64,000 nt of DNA, from contig NZ_AKJN02000006.1 of NCBI RefSeq assembly GCF_000282315.2, positions 1,674,001-1,738,000 on the forward strand, in the 5' to 3' direction. Origin of the DNA: Pseudomonas sp. GM41(2012) (GTDB lineage: Bacteria; Pseudomonadota; Gammaproteobacteria; Pseudomonadales; Pseudomonadaceae). This document shows, piece after piece, positions 53,726 to 62,775 of the stretch. The notes below the pieces were generated by a model. That model was not told the DNA's origin and ran no database searches. It worked only from the letters and a program-made list of their open reading frames with translations. Within the stretch, counting starts at the first letter, position 1. Each line of letters begins with the position of its first letter. Made by a program: the position numbers and the translations under genes.

Positions 53726-53778
53726 GTTGATCGTTTCCTTGCGGATTGATTTGATGTGCGGGAACAGGGAATGTAGAT

Positions 53779-53850
53779 CAAAAGATCGCAGCCTGCGGCA
53801 GCTCCTACAAGGGACGGCGTACACCTGTAGGAGCTGCCGGCGATCTTTTG
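53779..53850. repeat. REP palindrome pair (REPIN)
   Basis: AAAAGATCGCAGCCTGCGGC... on the left (53779-53809) and its near complement TGTAGGAGCTGCCGGCGATC... on the right (53826-53850) flank 16 bases. This is the common Pseudomonas fluorescens REP pair found between convergent or tail-to-head genes. No coding role. Confidence 0.85.
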
Positions 53851-53875
53851 CGGTTCACCCAATCCTTAAGGCTTT

Positions 53876-55279
53876 TCAGTTCCGCGCTGGGGCCACCGCC
53901 GGCATTGATGTCCTGGCCAGCCCGTAATAAAGAATCCCCGGCACCACCAGACCAACGATCCAGGAAATATCGACACCGCCGAGCTGCGCGACCATCGGCC
54001 CGGAGTAGAAGTGCGTATCGACGAAGGGCAACTGGATCAATACACCCACGACATACACGCTGATCCCGCGCATGTTCCAGCGGCCATAACGGCCCGCCGG
54101 GTCGGACAGCGCCGGGATGTCATAGCGCTCTTTGTTGATGAAGTAGTAATCCACCAGATTGATCGCGCTCCACGGTGTGAAGAAGGTCAGCAAAAACAGG
54201 ATGAAGTACTTGAAGGTGTTGAGAAACGAGTACTGCCCCAGCAGCGCGAGCGTGGTGGACGCCGCGACAATCACCAACACAAACACCATCCGCTGGCGGG
54301 CGGAAATCTCCAGACGACTGCGAAAACCACTGATGATGGTGGCCACGCACATGAAGCTGCCATAAGCGTTGAGCGTGGACACCGTGACCTTGCCGAACAC
54401 CACGCTCAGATAAAGCAGGGACGCCATCACACCAGTGCTGCCCAACCCGACGATGGTCGCCACCTCGTGACCGCGGAAGTTCGCACCGGCCAACGCCGCC
54501 GCGAACACTCCCAGCACCATGGACGCCTGGGCGCCCAGCACCGTGCCAAGCCCGACGGCAGCGAACGTCTTCCACGACGAGGTTTTGCTCGGCAGGTAGC
54601 GTGAGTAGTCAGCCACATAAGGGCCAAAAGCGATCTGCCAGGACGCGGATAACGACACCGCCAGCAGGAAAGTACTCCAGCCGAAGTGACGGTTTTCCAG
54701 CAACAGGCCGATATCATTGAGGGTCATCAACCGGGTAAACAGATAGACGAAGGCGATGATGCCCAACACGCTGGCCACCCGGCCGACCAAGTGGATGACC
54801 CGGTAACCGAAGATCGTCAGAAACGCGATGCAGGAGGCGAAAATCAGGATGCCGGCGCTGTCGCTGACGTGAATCAACTGGGCAATCGCCTGCCCCGAGA
54901 GTACCGCGCCGGTGGCGCTGAAACCGAGGTACATCAGGCACACCAGCACAATCGGGATGGCCGCCCCATAGACCCCGAACTGCACTCGACTGGAGATCAT
55001 CTGCGGCAATCCAAGCTTCGGCCCTTGCGCCGCGTGCAGGGCAACCACGGCACCGCCGAGCACCTGGCCGATCAGCAAGCCGATGAGCGACCAGAACACA
55101 TCGCCGCCCAGCACCACGGCCAGGGCGCCGGTGACGATCGCCGTGATTTGCAGGTTGGCGCCGAGCCACAGGGTGAACTGGCTGTAGAGGCTGCCATGAC
55201 GCTCGGCCTCGGGAATGTAATCGATCGAACGTGTCTCGATCAGGGGACTTCGCTGCTGACTATCGCTGACCTTGGTCAT
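53876..55279 (-). CDS. NCS1 family purine/cytosine-type permease
   Basis: A 467-residue 12-helix permease with the NCS1 hallmarks: SLYSQFTLWLGANLQITAIV, VLGGDVFWSLIGLLIGQVLG, GPKLGLPQMISSRVQFGVYG and FGPYVADYSRYLP. It imports a nucleobase, hydantoin or similar heterocycle. Start at 55279 has AAGGA. Last gene of a group with a porin and two amidohydrolases, so it probably imports the substrate or product of these enzymes. Confidence 0.9.
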   Translation of the reverse strand: MTKVSDSQQRSPLIETRSIDYIPEAERHGSLYSQFTLWLGANLQITAIVTGALAVVLGGDVFWSLIGLLIGQVLGGAVVALHAAQGPKLGLPQMISSRVQFGVYGAAIPIVLVCLMYLGFSATGAVLSGQAIAQLIHVSDSAGILIFASCIAFLTIFGYRVIHLVGRVASVLGIIAFVYLFTRLMTLNDIGLLLENRHFGWSTFLLAVSLSASWQIAFGPYVADYSRYLPSKTSSWKTFAAVGLGTVLGAQASMVLGVFAAALAGANFRGHEVATIVGLGSTGVMASLLYLSVVFGKVTVSTLNAYGSFMCVATIISGFRSRLEISARQRMVFVLVIVAASTTLALLGQYSFLNTFKYFILFLLTFFTPWSAINLVDYYFINKERYDIPALSDPAGRYGRWNMRGISVYVVGVLIQLPFVDTHFYSGPMVAQLGGVDISWIVGLVVPGILYYGLARTSMPAVAPARN

Positions 55280-55329
55280 TACGCTGTTTTCCTTTGAGGC
55301 GCTTGTTTTTATGGTGAGGACTCGAACGC

Positions 55330-56070
55330 TTAGAACGCCTTGCTGGCGCTGGCAACCACAGTGGCGGAGCACAAATCACCATAGCCGTACCAGCTCGTGC
55401 ATTCGCTTTTCGACAGGTTGGTATCAATGTAGCTAAGGCCCCAGGTCACACCCACGAAGTCACGGGTCAACTTGGCTTCCCACTCGGTGTAGGCATTACG
55501 GCTTTCGCCGCTGGCGGACCAGAAAGCCGGGTCTTTGACATCGTTGCGACCCACGCGCAGGTCCAGGCCGATGTCGGCCGGCAATGCGATTTTGTAGCTG
55601 AGGTAGGTGTAAAGGGTGTCCTGGTCCTCGCCAAAGAAGTTCGGCGTATCGTTTGAGTAGTAAGCGCCGAGCTTCACGCCATAAACGTCAAGGACGGCGT
55701 AGACCTCACTCAGGTTGAATTGGCTCTCTTTTGGATAGTCGTACTTGATGTACCCCAGGTCGAGGCTGATGGCCTCGGTCGCCTGCCAGTAGTAGCCCGC
55801 GTAATACTCGAGTTCCTGCCGTGTCTTGAACTCGCCACCGAAATCGACATTCGAGGTCCAGGCGCCCACGTACAGGCCGCTGCTGTGCATCAGCGTGGCG
55901 CCGGCCTGAGCGGCCGGATCACCCAGGGTTTGCGAAATGCCACGGGTGCGGTAGTCGCTGAAGACTCCCAGGGTCATGTCCAGATTGAAGTCATCGTTGA
56001 GTGTCAGTGCCTGCGTGGTCAGGGGTGCCAATACAAGCGTGGCAAGGGTCAAAACTGAGCGTGCGTTCAT
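55330..56070 (-). CDS. TorF-type outer-membrane porin
   Basis: A 246-residue protein with a signal peptide (SVLTLATLVLAPLTTQA) and alternating amphipathic strands ending in a C-terminal Phe (ASASKAF), as in outer-membrane beta barrels. The N-terminal LTLNDDFNLDMTLGVFSDYR, GISQTLGDPAAQAGAT and SSGLYVGAW match the TorF/TIGR02001 family. Probably admits the substrate of the adjacent amidohydrolase/permease locus. Confidence 0.88.
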   Translation of the reverse strand: MNARSVLTLATLVLAPLTTQALTLNDDFNLDMTLGVFSDYRTRGISQTLGDPAAQAGATLMHSSGLYVGAWTSNVDFGGEFKTRQELEYYAGYYWQATEAISLDLGYIKYDYPKESQFNLSEVYAVLDVYGVKLGAYYSNDTPNFFGEDQDTLYTYLSYKIALPADIGLDLRVGRNDVKDPAFWSASGESRNAYTEWEAKLTRDFVGVTWGLSYIDTNLSKSECTSWYGYGDLCSATVVASASKAF

Positions 56071-56180
56071 ACAAGTCTCTTATTGTTATGGAGGTGCGGG
56101 TTATTTCAGGCATGGCGATGCCGAGCCCCTCGTCATACGAGGAGCCAGGCGTCTGTTGCGAGGTGCGGGTGAACGGAGGG

Positions 56181-57923
56181 TCAGGACGCGGGCGCGTACA
56201 CCTCTTTGCCGGCGAAGAAGGTCTTCAGGACCTTGGTGTCGAACAGTTCGTCATCGCTGACCTTGAAGACATCACGGTCGAGGATGATCAGATCGGCCTG
56301 TTTGCCGGGGGTCAGCGAACCAATCTGCTGCTCCAGGCGCAGCGCCTTGGCGGCATTGAGCGTGTAGGCGTAGAACATGGTCTGGCGATCGATGCTTTCC
56401 TTGGCATTCAACACACCCAGCGGCCCTTTGCGCGTGCTGGCCTGAGCGATGGCGTTCCACGGATTGGGGCTGGACACCGGCCAGTCACTGCCACCGGCGA
56501 TGACCGCACCGGCGTTATGCAGGGACTTGGCGGGATACTGATAACCGTAAGCAAACGCGCTGATATAGGGTTTGACGAGCTCGACGGTGTAACTCTCACC
56601 GGTGGCCCACAGCAATTGCATGGAAGCGATCACGCCAAGTTGCTTGAAGCGCGGAAACTCTTTCGGATTGACCAGTTGCAGGTGGCTGATGCTATGAGCC
56701 ACCGGTGTCGGATTGAGTTTGCGCGCGTAGGCAAAACCATTGAGCGACTCACGCACCGCACGGTCGCCGACCGCATGCATGTGCACAATCCAGTCGCGCT
56801 TCTCCGCTGCCACCACCAACTCACCGAAGTGCGCAGGGTCGATCAGCAGTTGACCGTTTTTATGGCTGTTCTTGAAGGGAACGATGACCGCGGCGGTCTG
56901 CCCCGGAAACTCCAGAACGCCATCGGCGAATACCTTGATCCCAGGGAAACTCAGGTTGGGCACACCCTCGAATTTCTTCATCACCTTGGCCAGTACTTCC
57001 AGGTCGGCCGGTCGACTTTTCGGGTTGGCCAACAGCAGCGCGGCGACGTGGGCATTGAGCTCGCCCTTCTCTGCCAGTTCGCGGTAAAGCGGCAGCACGC
57101 CGTAACTCTGCTCGGTGGCCTTGAAATCGAACAACGAATCGCCGCTGCCGGCATTCGCCGCCGCGTCCATCCAGGCGGTGACGCCGTATTGATTGTTGAC
57201 CTTCACCGCCTCGCGGGCGGCTTTCAACATGATCTCGTCGCTGGGCGCGGGGATCTGGCTGCGTACCAGGTCCCAGCGCGACTCGGCAAAATAGCCGTTG
57301 GGGGTGAAGTCCGCGTCGTGACCCACATAGCTGCGATCCTGTTCCGACAGACCTTTTACCAGCGCCGCGTCGATCTTCAGGCGCTTGAGCATGGCGTTGT
57401 TGGCCCAGCCGGTGTGCCCGTCGATCCCGCTGAGGACCATCGGTTGATCCGCCCAGCGTCCCTGATTGAAGCGCTGGCCCAGCTCCCGGCTCTTGTCCCA
57501 ATACGCCGAACTGACCCCGGCGATGCTGATCACGTCACCGGCCCTCGCAATGCCCGCCTGATCCTGTTCGATAATCCACTGCTCAAGCTCCGCCAACGGT
57601 TTGACTTCATCCAGCAGGTTGGCCCCCATGCTGTCGAAGGCCGCAACCACCGGGTGGCTGTGGGTATCAATCATGCCCGGCATCAGCACCTTGCCCGCCA
57701 GATCAATCCGTTGCGTGCGGGTGTCGGCCAGGGCGTTGATCTCAGCATTGCTGCCCACTTTGAGAATCTTGCCGTCTTGCACGGCCACTGCCTGGACCAG
57801 TCCCTGACCGGGTTCGGCGGTGAAGACCTTGCCGTTGAACAACACAAGGTCAGCGGCGGCCATGGCCTGCACCGAAGAAAAAGCCAGGGCTGCGGCCAAC
57901 AGGTTTGGAATAAATCGCTGCAT
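56181..57923 (-). CDS. YtcJ-type amidohydrolase, exported
   Basis: A 580-residue metal-dependent hydrolase with a signal peptide (LLAAALAFSSVQAMA). Metal-site motifs: MPGMIDTHSHPVVA, VHMHAVGDRAVRES, AHSISHLQL and GGSDWPVSSPNPW. YtcJ-like enzymes hydrolyse amides, often N-acyl compounds; the substrate is unknown. It is paralogous to the following lipoprotein enzyme. A-rich stretch AATAAAAACAAGAG precedes the start. Confidence 0.9.
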   Translation of the reverse strand: MQRFIPNLLAAALAFSSVQAMAAADLVLFNGKVFTAEPGQGLVQAVAVQDGKILKVGSNAEINALADTRTQRIDLAGKVLMPGMIDTHSHPVVAAFDSMGANLLDEVKPLAELEQWIIEQDQAGIARAGDVISIAGVSSAYWDKSRELGQRFNQGRWADQPMVLSGIDGHTGWANNAMLKRLKIDAALVKGLSEQDRSYVGHDADFTPNGYFAESRWDLVRSQIPAPSDEIMLKAAREAVKVNNQYGVTAWMDAAANAGSGDSLFDFKATEQSYGVLPLYRELAEKGELNAHVAALLLANPKSRPADLEVLAKVMKKFEGVPNLSFPGIKVFADGVLEFPGQTAAVIVPFKNSHKNGQLLIDPAHFGELVVAAEKRDWIVHMHAVGDRAVRESLNGFAYARKLNPTPVAHSISHLQLVNPKEFPRFKQLGVIASMQLLWATGESYTVELVKPYISAFAYGYQYPAKSLHNAGAVIAGGSDWPVSSPNPWNAIAQASTRKGPLGVLNAKESIDRQTMFYAYTLNAAKALRLEQQIGSLTPGKQADLIILDRDVFKVSDDELFDTKVLKTFFAGKEVYAPAS

Positions 57924-57941
57924 CGGAACACTCTCTTGTTT

Positions 57942-59810
57942 TTATTGGGCTGGGCGGGAGGCTGATGCCTGGGACAACGCCTTCGGATCAAGACCAACGA
58001 ACGGCGCCTTGGCCCACACGACCCGGCCGCCCACGACCGTCAGCAGCACGTTATTGCGGGCCAACTCCTCCTCGGGCACCTGCATGAAGTTCTTGTCCAG
58101 AACGATCAGATCCGCAAACTTGCCCACTTCGACCGAACCGACGACAGCGTCCAGTTTCAGTTGCTCGGCAGCGTTGATGGTGATGGTGCGCAGCACTTCA
58201 GTGCGCGACAGCGCCGGGTCGGCATTCAGCCTGCCCGCATACTTGGGTCCGTAGCTGTGCGGGTTCAGCGGATCACCTGAGCGGGTGACACCGATCTTCA
58301 GCGCCAGGAATTCGTCGAGCGGGTCGACCGGCCAGTCGCTGCCATACGCCACACGGCCGCCGGCACGGGCGATGCTGCCGGAGGGCTCCATGCGGGCAAA
58401 TCGCGTAGCCCCCAAATGCTCGTTGGTGCCGTCAACCGTGGACGGTGCCTGCTGGGCCCACTGGAAGGACATGTTGGCGGTCACATCGAGCGCTTTGAAG
58501 CGCGCATAGTCGGCAGGGTCCACCGACTCGTTGTGAGTAATGGCTGGCCGGAAGCCATTGCCAGGCAGTTGCTGGCGCACGTATTCGATGCCGTTCAGTG
58601 AGTCACGCACTGCACGGTCTCCGGTGGCGTGAAGGTGCGGATCGAGGCCGGCCTGAACCGCCTTCAGCAGCAGCGGGTTGAGCACTTGCGGCGGGAAGTA
58701 AAGCTCACCGGTGTTCTTGCCGGGTGTCCACTTTGGCGCCGTATCGGTGCCGGCATTGCGCAGGTACGGCGTCAACATGGCCCCCGTGTCCGCCGGCGCG
58801 TTGATGATGCCGTCCATGAACAATTTGACGTGGCGCATGCTCACGCCCGGCGCCGGTTTCGCTTCGCCCTGGTCGTAGGTGGTGGCCAGTGCCTTGGCCT
58901 CGGCGATGGTTTTGTCCGGGTCGGCAGCGGCGGCGGCCGGGTCGAGTTTGATCGCCAACAACGCCCGGGCCGTCAGCTCACCCGACTGTTGCAGGGTGGT
59001 AAACGCTTTGCCGTTTTCCGGCCCCGACAAGGCGTCGAAGAAACTGGTGATGCCTTGCTGGCGCATGGCGTCGAGTGCCGCGCGGGTCTGATTGAGTTTC
59101 TCCGCATCGGTGGCGGGTGGCACCACGGCGGCCATGGCCTCGGCGGCTCCGTCTTCGCAGATGCCGTTCGGGTTGCCGGCGCTGTCGCGCATGTACTTGC
59201 CATCACCGGGATTGGCTGTGTGCTTGTTGATGCCGGCAACTTGCAGGCCTCGAGAGTTGGTCAGCACCGTATGGAAGTCGGTGGAACGGACTTGAATTGG
59301 GCGATTGGTCTTGAGCGCGTCCAGTGTTGACTTGTCGGCGTCACCGTCGAGTCCGGTCATGCCAATGCGGTCCCAGCTGCCCACTTCGAGCCAGACATCG
59401 GGGCCTTTGCCCTTGTCGGCATCCAGGCACGCCTGAATGGTTTCCTGGAAAACCTTGCGGGTCATCGTCTGGTATTTCAGGTCGCACAAAGTCATGGCGC
59501 GGCCGCCATCCCCCGGATGCATGTGCGCATCAACGAAGCCCGGCATCACCATGCGCCCCGCCAGATCGATCAGCTGTGTCTGCGTGCCGATGTAAGAGGC
59601 AACCCCGGCATCGCTGCCGACATAAACGATCTTCCCGCCCGTGACGGCGATCGCCTGCTGCACGGAATTCTTGCCATCGACGGTGTAGACATAGCCGTTG
59701 CGCATGACCATGTCGGCGCCTGTCGAAGCGTGTGTCTGACACCCCACCAGCGCCACACTGGAAAATGCCGTTGTCGCGGCAACGGCGATAAATAGCCTGG
59801 AAAATTTCAA
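57942..59810 (-). CDS. YtcJ-type amidohydrolase, lipoprotein
   Basis: A 622-residue paralogue of the preceding enzyme. The N-terminus (FSRLFIAVAATTAFSSVALV then GCQTHAS) has a lipobox (ALVGC), so it is a membrane-anchored lipoprotein. Motifs: MPGFVDAHMHPGDGG, LHATGDRAVRDSLNG, ITHNESVDP and AYGSDWPVDPLDEF. No ATG lies at the domain start; a TTG at 59810 with GAGG 8 bases before it is chosen. An upstream GTG at 59819 lacks a site. Probably first gene of the group. Confidence 0.88.
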   Translation of the reverse strand: MKFSRLFIAVAATTAFSSVALVGCQTHASTGADMVMRNGYVYTVDGKNSVQQAIAVTGGKIVYVGSDAGVASYIGTQTQLIDLAGRMVMPGFVDAHMHPGDGGRAMTLCDLKYQTMTRKVFQETIQACLDADKGKGPDVWLEVGSWDRIGMTGLDGDADKSTLDALKTNRPIQVRSTDFHTVLTNSRGLQVAGINKHTANPGDGKYMRDSAGNPNGICEDGAAEAMAAVVPPATDAEKLNQTRAALDAMRQQGITSFFDALSGPENGKAFTTLQQSGELTARALLAIKLDPAAAAADPDKTIAEAKALATTYDQGEAKPAPGVSMRHVKLFMDGIINAPADTGAMLTPYLRNAGTDTAPKWTPGKNTGELYFPPQVLNPLLLKAVQAGLDPHLHATGDRAVRDSLNGIEYVRQQLPGNGFRPAITHNESVDPADYARFKALDVTANMSFQWAQQAPSTVDGTNEHLGATRFARMEPSGSIARAGGRVAYGSDWPVDPLDEFLALKIGVTRSGDPLNPHSYGPKYAGRLNADPALSRTEVLRTITINAAEQLKLDAVVGSVEVGKFADLIVLDKNFMQVPEEELARNNVLLTVVGGRVVWAKAPFVGLDPKALSQASASRPAQ

Positions 59811-59959
59811 CTGCCTCACCTCTATTTTTATAGTTTTGGAAGTGGCCCGAACGGACGGTCGCAAGCCCCTGATATGCAGGGCATACCCTATAGAGCGCGG
59901 CGGTCGGATGGACCTCCACAAATGAGGAGGGGTAAGGCAATTAGTTGAAATACAGGGGG

Positions 59960-60979
59960 TTAATCGCGGTGCGTTGCCTGTGCAAGCGAGGTCGATGACC
60001 GCAGGACAGAACCCAGTTCCACTTTGCTCTTCACGCCGAGCTGCAAGTAGCAGTTGCGCAGATAGGTGCGCACTGTGGCCGGACTCAATGCAAGGATTTT
60101 GGCAATTTCCTTATAGGAATGGCCGGCGGCGAACAGCATCGCCGCCGTGCGCTCGCGTGGCGCCAGCACTGCCCCGCGCGACTGTGTTTCGAGTGACAGG
60201 ATGACGTGCTCGGCGTTGGGGCTAAGTGTCATCGCAGTACGACCCAGGCGAATCACGCAGGGCGCCTTTTGCAGTTGTGCGATGACATCAACGGGAAGCA
60301 TTGAACCGCTCCACCCAGGCAATTCGCGCTGAATCGCGGCGCACAGACTTGCGCCCACATACAGCAGACTGCCGTCCATCCGGGCGACCCCGAAGTCACT
60401 CGCCCCGTTGCCCGTGTCGCAGCGAATCATGTCCTGCACCTGAAAGCGCCACAACTGCAACAGATGGTCGCAGAACGCCGAAAACAATCCGTCCTCGCTG
60501 TCATTGAAAGCCTGTGCGTGAAGGCCACGGTAGAGACAGACGAAGAACACCAAGCCGCTTTCAGGGAGCTCGAACGTGATGCACATCAGGTGATAGAGAT
60601 CGTGCCGCCGTGCGAAGTCGTTCACCTCCTCGCAGGGGTCGGTGAACCCACTGTCGCGCACCACTTCCCCGGGCTGACTTAAGGTCTCCTGGGAAAATCG
60701 GTCGCTGACCGCCACTTTGTGCCATTCGACGGCAAACGATTCAGGCAGATTGATCCGCCCGTGCATCCAGCTTTGAGGAGTACTGGCGTCTGACGTCGAC
60801 ATCTCGCCCCACCATGCCGAAGCGAAGGGCACCAGTTGGCGAAAGGCCTGCAAGCCGTCGGCGATGAATTGGGAGGCCCCGCGATCTCGAGCAAGCCGAC
60901 CCAGGTGCAACACGCAATGATTGAACGCCTTTAGCGTTGCCATCGACGTGTTGGCGCCGACCTCATCACCCTCCTCCAT
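59960..60979 (-). CDS. LuxR family transcriptional regulator
   Basis: A 339-residue protein. N-terminal about 240 residues have no clear domain (ADGLQAFRQLVPFASAWWGE, DLYHLMCITFELPESGLVFF look GAF/PAS-like). The C-terminal HTH is clear: LAPRERTAAMLFAAGHSYKE, IAKILALSPATVRTYLRNCY, LQLGVKSKVELGSVL. Same strand as the amidohydrolase genes, 149 bases upstream of them, and probably their regulator. ATG at 60979 has AGGA at 8 bases. Confidence 0.9.
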   Translation of the reverse strand: MEEGDEVGANTSMATLKAFNHCVLHLGRLARDRGASQFIADGLQAFRQLVPFASAWWGEMSTSDASTPQSWMHGRINLPESFAVEWHKVAVSDRFSQETLSQPGEVVRDSGFTDPCEEVNDFARRHDLYHLMCITFELPESGLVFFVCLYRGLHAQAFNDSEDGLFSAFCDHLLQLWRFQVQDMIRCDTGNGASDFGVARMDGSLLYVGASLCAAIQRELPGWSGSMLPVDVIAQLQKAPCVIRLGRTAMTLSPNAEHVILSLETQSRGAVLAPRERTAAMLFAAGHSYKEIAKILALSPATVRTYLRNCYLQLGVKSKVELGSVLRSSTSLAQATHRD

Positions 60980-61230
60980 TGTTTTTATCCTGTTTACTAC
61001 ATGGCGTATTTTTTCGACGATGCCATAGGCGCGGTTATGGCGTCCAGCGAGCGCTGTTGTTGCGGGAGAAGATCGCCCCTCGCTGTCGTACGGTTTGCTC
61101 CGGCTGTCAGCAAGATGACTCAAATACGCTAATTGCGCTAAACCGACCCAAGGGCCGGCACAACACCATCTAATCTGAATAGAGCACGAGCACAAACAAG
61201 CCTCTAGCCTCTTGATACAGGGGAAACGGG

Positions 61231-61530
61231 ATGACCGGAAAAACAGCACGCCGATGCTCGTCATGGATCCTGCCCTCCCTGCTCGCCATCAATCTGGCAC
61301 TGACAGCGGGATGTTCAGGCAAAGCTGCGACGGCTCGCTATTCGGTCGCAAGCCTGGGCGACAGCTGCTATGCAAAAGCCCTCCCCACTGTCGGCGAGGG
61401 CGGCCTGGCCTGGGGCTCCACCTTGAACATGGCCCGCAAAAAATCCCTGAATAATTGCATACGCTATGCCGGCCGATCCGGTGGAACGCCGGATACCTGC
61501 AAAGTGGTGTTGGCGGAATGCAAAAATTAA
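61231..61530 (+). CDS. Small lipoprotein with four cysteines
   Basis: A 99-residue protein: signal WILPSLLAINLALTAGC with a lipobox at LTAGC, then a mature part with four further Cys (SCYAKA, NNCIRYA, DTCKVVLAEC). ACGGG precedes the ATG closely. It may be a small disulphide-bonded lipoprotein. No family recognised. Confidence 0.65.
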   Translation: MTGKTARRCSSWILPSLLAINLALTAGCSGKAATARYSVASLGDSCYAKALPTVGEGGLAWGSTLNMARKKSLNNCIRYAGRSGGTPDTCKVVLAECKN

Positions 61531-61603
61531 TAGAGCGGCAGTGACGCGGGGCGTTCGGTTCGCGGTCAACCGCCTGACCGAACGCCAGTCGGTCATTTGA
61601 TAG

Positions 61604-62176
61604 CTACCCCGGTACCGAGGATTTTGACGCACCGACATTGCCCGCCTTACCGGCGACTGCAAGTGCCACGCAACACGCCAGTAACGAGAATGCGGCGAAT
61701 GCGCCCATCACATGTAGATAAGGCAACACGTGATTCCAGGCCCGAGCCACCCCCAGGAAAGCGGCGAATAGCCAACCGCTCATGGAAAGCGCACCCAACA
61801 AGGCGAGCCGCGTGCGGCCTGCACTGCGCAGTGCGACGAATGGAGCCTTTTGCAGCAACGGGAAGCCGATTCGATGCAGTAATGCACCGTTGAGGCTAAG
61901 CAGTGCGACGACAGTTACCTTGGCCCAGAGTTTCTGATTGAGCAGATACGCGTCGCCTTCATTGAGATAACCCTCAAGCACCAGCAACAGTCCGCTTGCC
62001 CAAAGGGCCAGCAGTGCGAGGCTGACGATCCTCTGAGTTTCATCAAGGTACTCAAGCCTGGCCTGGTCCAGTATTTCCTTGCGCCAACTCCAAAGCTTGT
62101 GATCCGCCTGCAACACCCTCCCCAGGGCAATACACGTAGCGAGCAGATGACCGTACACGAGAAGCATTTTGAGCAT
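61604..62176 (-). CDS. Integral membrane protein, CopD-like
   Basis: A 190-residue protein with about five helices: MLLVYGHLLATCIALGRVLQ, IVSLALLALWASGLLLVLEG, WAKVTVVALLSLNGALLHRI, LLGALSMSGWLFAAFLGVAR and AFAAFSLLACCVALAVAGKA. His9, Arg16 and the WAKVTVV segment resemble CopD/YebZ-type copper-resistance membrane proteins, though several metal-binding residues cannot be confirmed. Next to the ars operon; a metal link is only suggested. Confidence 0.55.
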   Translation of the reverse strand: MLKMLLVYGHLLATCIALGRVLQADHKLWSWRKEILDQARLEYLDETQRIVSLALLALWASGLLLVLEGYLNEGDAYLLNQKLWAKVTVVALLSLNGALLHRIGFPLLQKAPFVALRSAGRTRLALLGALSMSGWLFAAFLGVARAWNHVLPYLHVMGAFAAFSLLACCVALAVAGKAGNVGASKSSVPG

Positions 62177-62316
62177 TGCCTTGACCTTATTATTGTTTTG
62201 GCGCGGCGTTCCCTGCTTCGCTGAATTGAAAACGAATGATACAAATTTGCAATTGCATTTTCAAGATAAGCATTCATTCACACGTTGGTACCGACCGCGA
62301 TCTGTTTTGGTTTGCC

Positions 62317-62360
62317 CAATACATATGGATAACCGTATATTCGGATAACCAAATGTATTG
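62317..62360. promoter_or_regulatory. Probable ArsR operator
   Basis: CAATACATATGG (62317-62328) and CCAAATGTATTG (62349-62360) are inverted arms matching at 11 of 12 bases, and inside are two direct GGATAACC copies. It lies 11 bases before the arsR start. The type and position fit ArsR binding sites. Confidence 0.6.
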
Positions 62361-62371
62361 AAGACGCCTCC

Positions 62372-62719
62372 ATGCTGAACCCTGCCGCCGTATTCAAATG
62401 CCTATCCGACGAAACTCGCACGCGGGCCACCTTACTGATCACCGGTGAGGGAGAGTTATGCGTTTGCGAACTGGTCTGCGCCTTGAACGACAGTCAGCCG
62501 AAAATCTCCCGCCATCTTGCGCAGCTCCGGACATGTGGCCTGCTGCTGGACCGCCGTCAGGGTCAGTGGGTGTATTACCGGCTCAACCCCGAACTGCCCC
62601 AGTGGGTTCGCACCATTCTTGAGACAACCCTGGAAGCCAACGCCGACTGGCTTGAGGAAAACAGCACTCGACTCAAAGCGATGGGCGACCGCCCTCTCAA
62701 CACTGCCGCCTGCTGCTGA
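62372..62719 (+). CDS. arsR: Arsenic-responsive repressor ArsR
   Basis: A 115-residue winged-helix repressor. FKCLSDETRTRATLLI opens, ELCVCELVCALNDSQPKISR gives the Cys-x-Cys As(III) site (Cys30/Cys32) and recognition helix, and HLAQLRTCGLLLDRRQGQWV the wing. As(III) binding releases it from the operator just upstream. First gene of the ars operon. The tail contains a further AACC-type Cys cluster. Confidence 0.95.
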   Translation: MLNPAAVFKCLSDETRTRATLLITGEGELCVCELVCALNDSQPKISRHLAQLRTCGLLLDRRQGQWVYYRLNPELPQWVRTILETTLEANADWLEENSTRLKAMGDRPLNTAACC

Positions 62720-62761
62720 TCCACCACCTTATCTGCCCTGGCCTTGCGCCTGCCCGCCTGA
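62720..62761 (+). pseudogene. Possible C-terminal remnant of arsB
   Basis: Between arsR and arsC the frame starting right after the arsR stop reads STTLSALALRLPA then TGA. This resembles the hydrophobic C-terminal end of an ArsB efflux protein. arsB normally stands here in Pseudomonas arsRBCH operons, and only about 40 bases remain. Evidence is short and by eye. Confidence 0.35.
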
Positions 62762-62775
62762 AAAGAGGAGTCGCC

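Noticed and set aside
56001..57965. 654-codon open frame on the plus strand
   Set aside because: Antisense to the TorF and amidohydrolase genes; composition is typical of a GC-rich shadow frame and no motif is seen.
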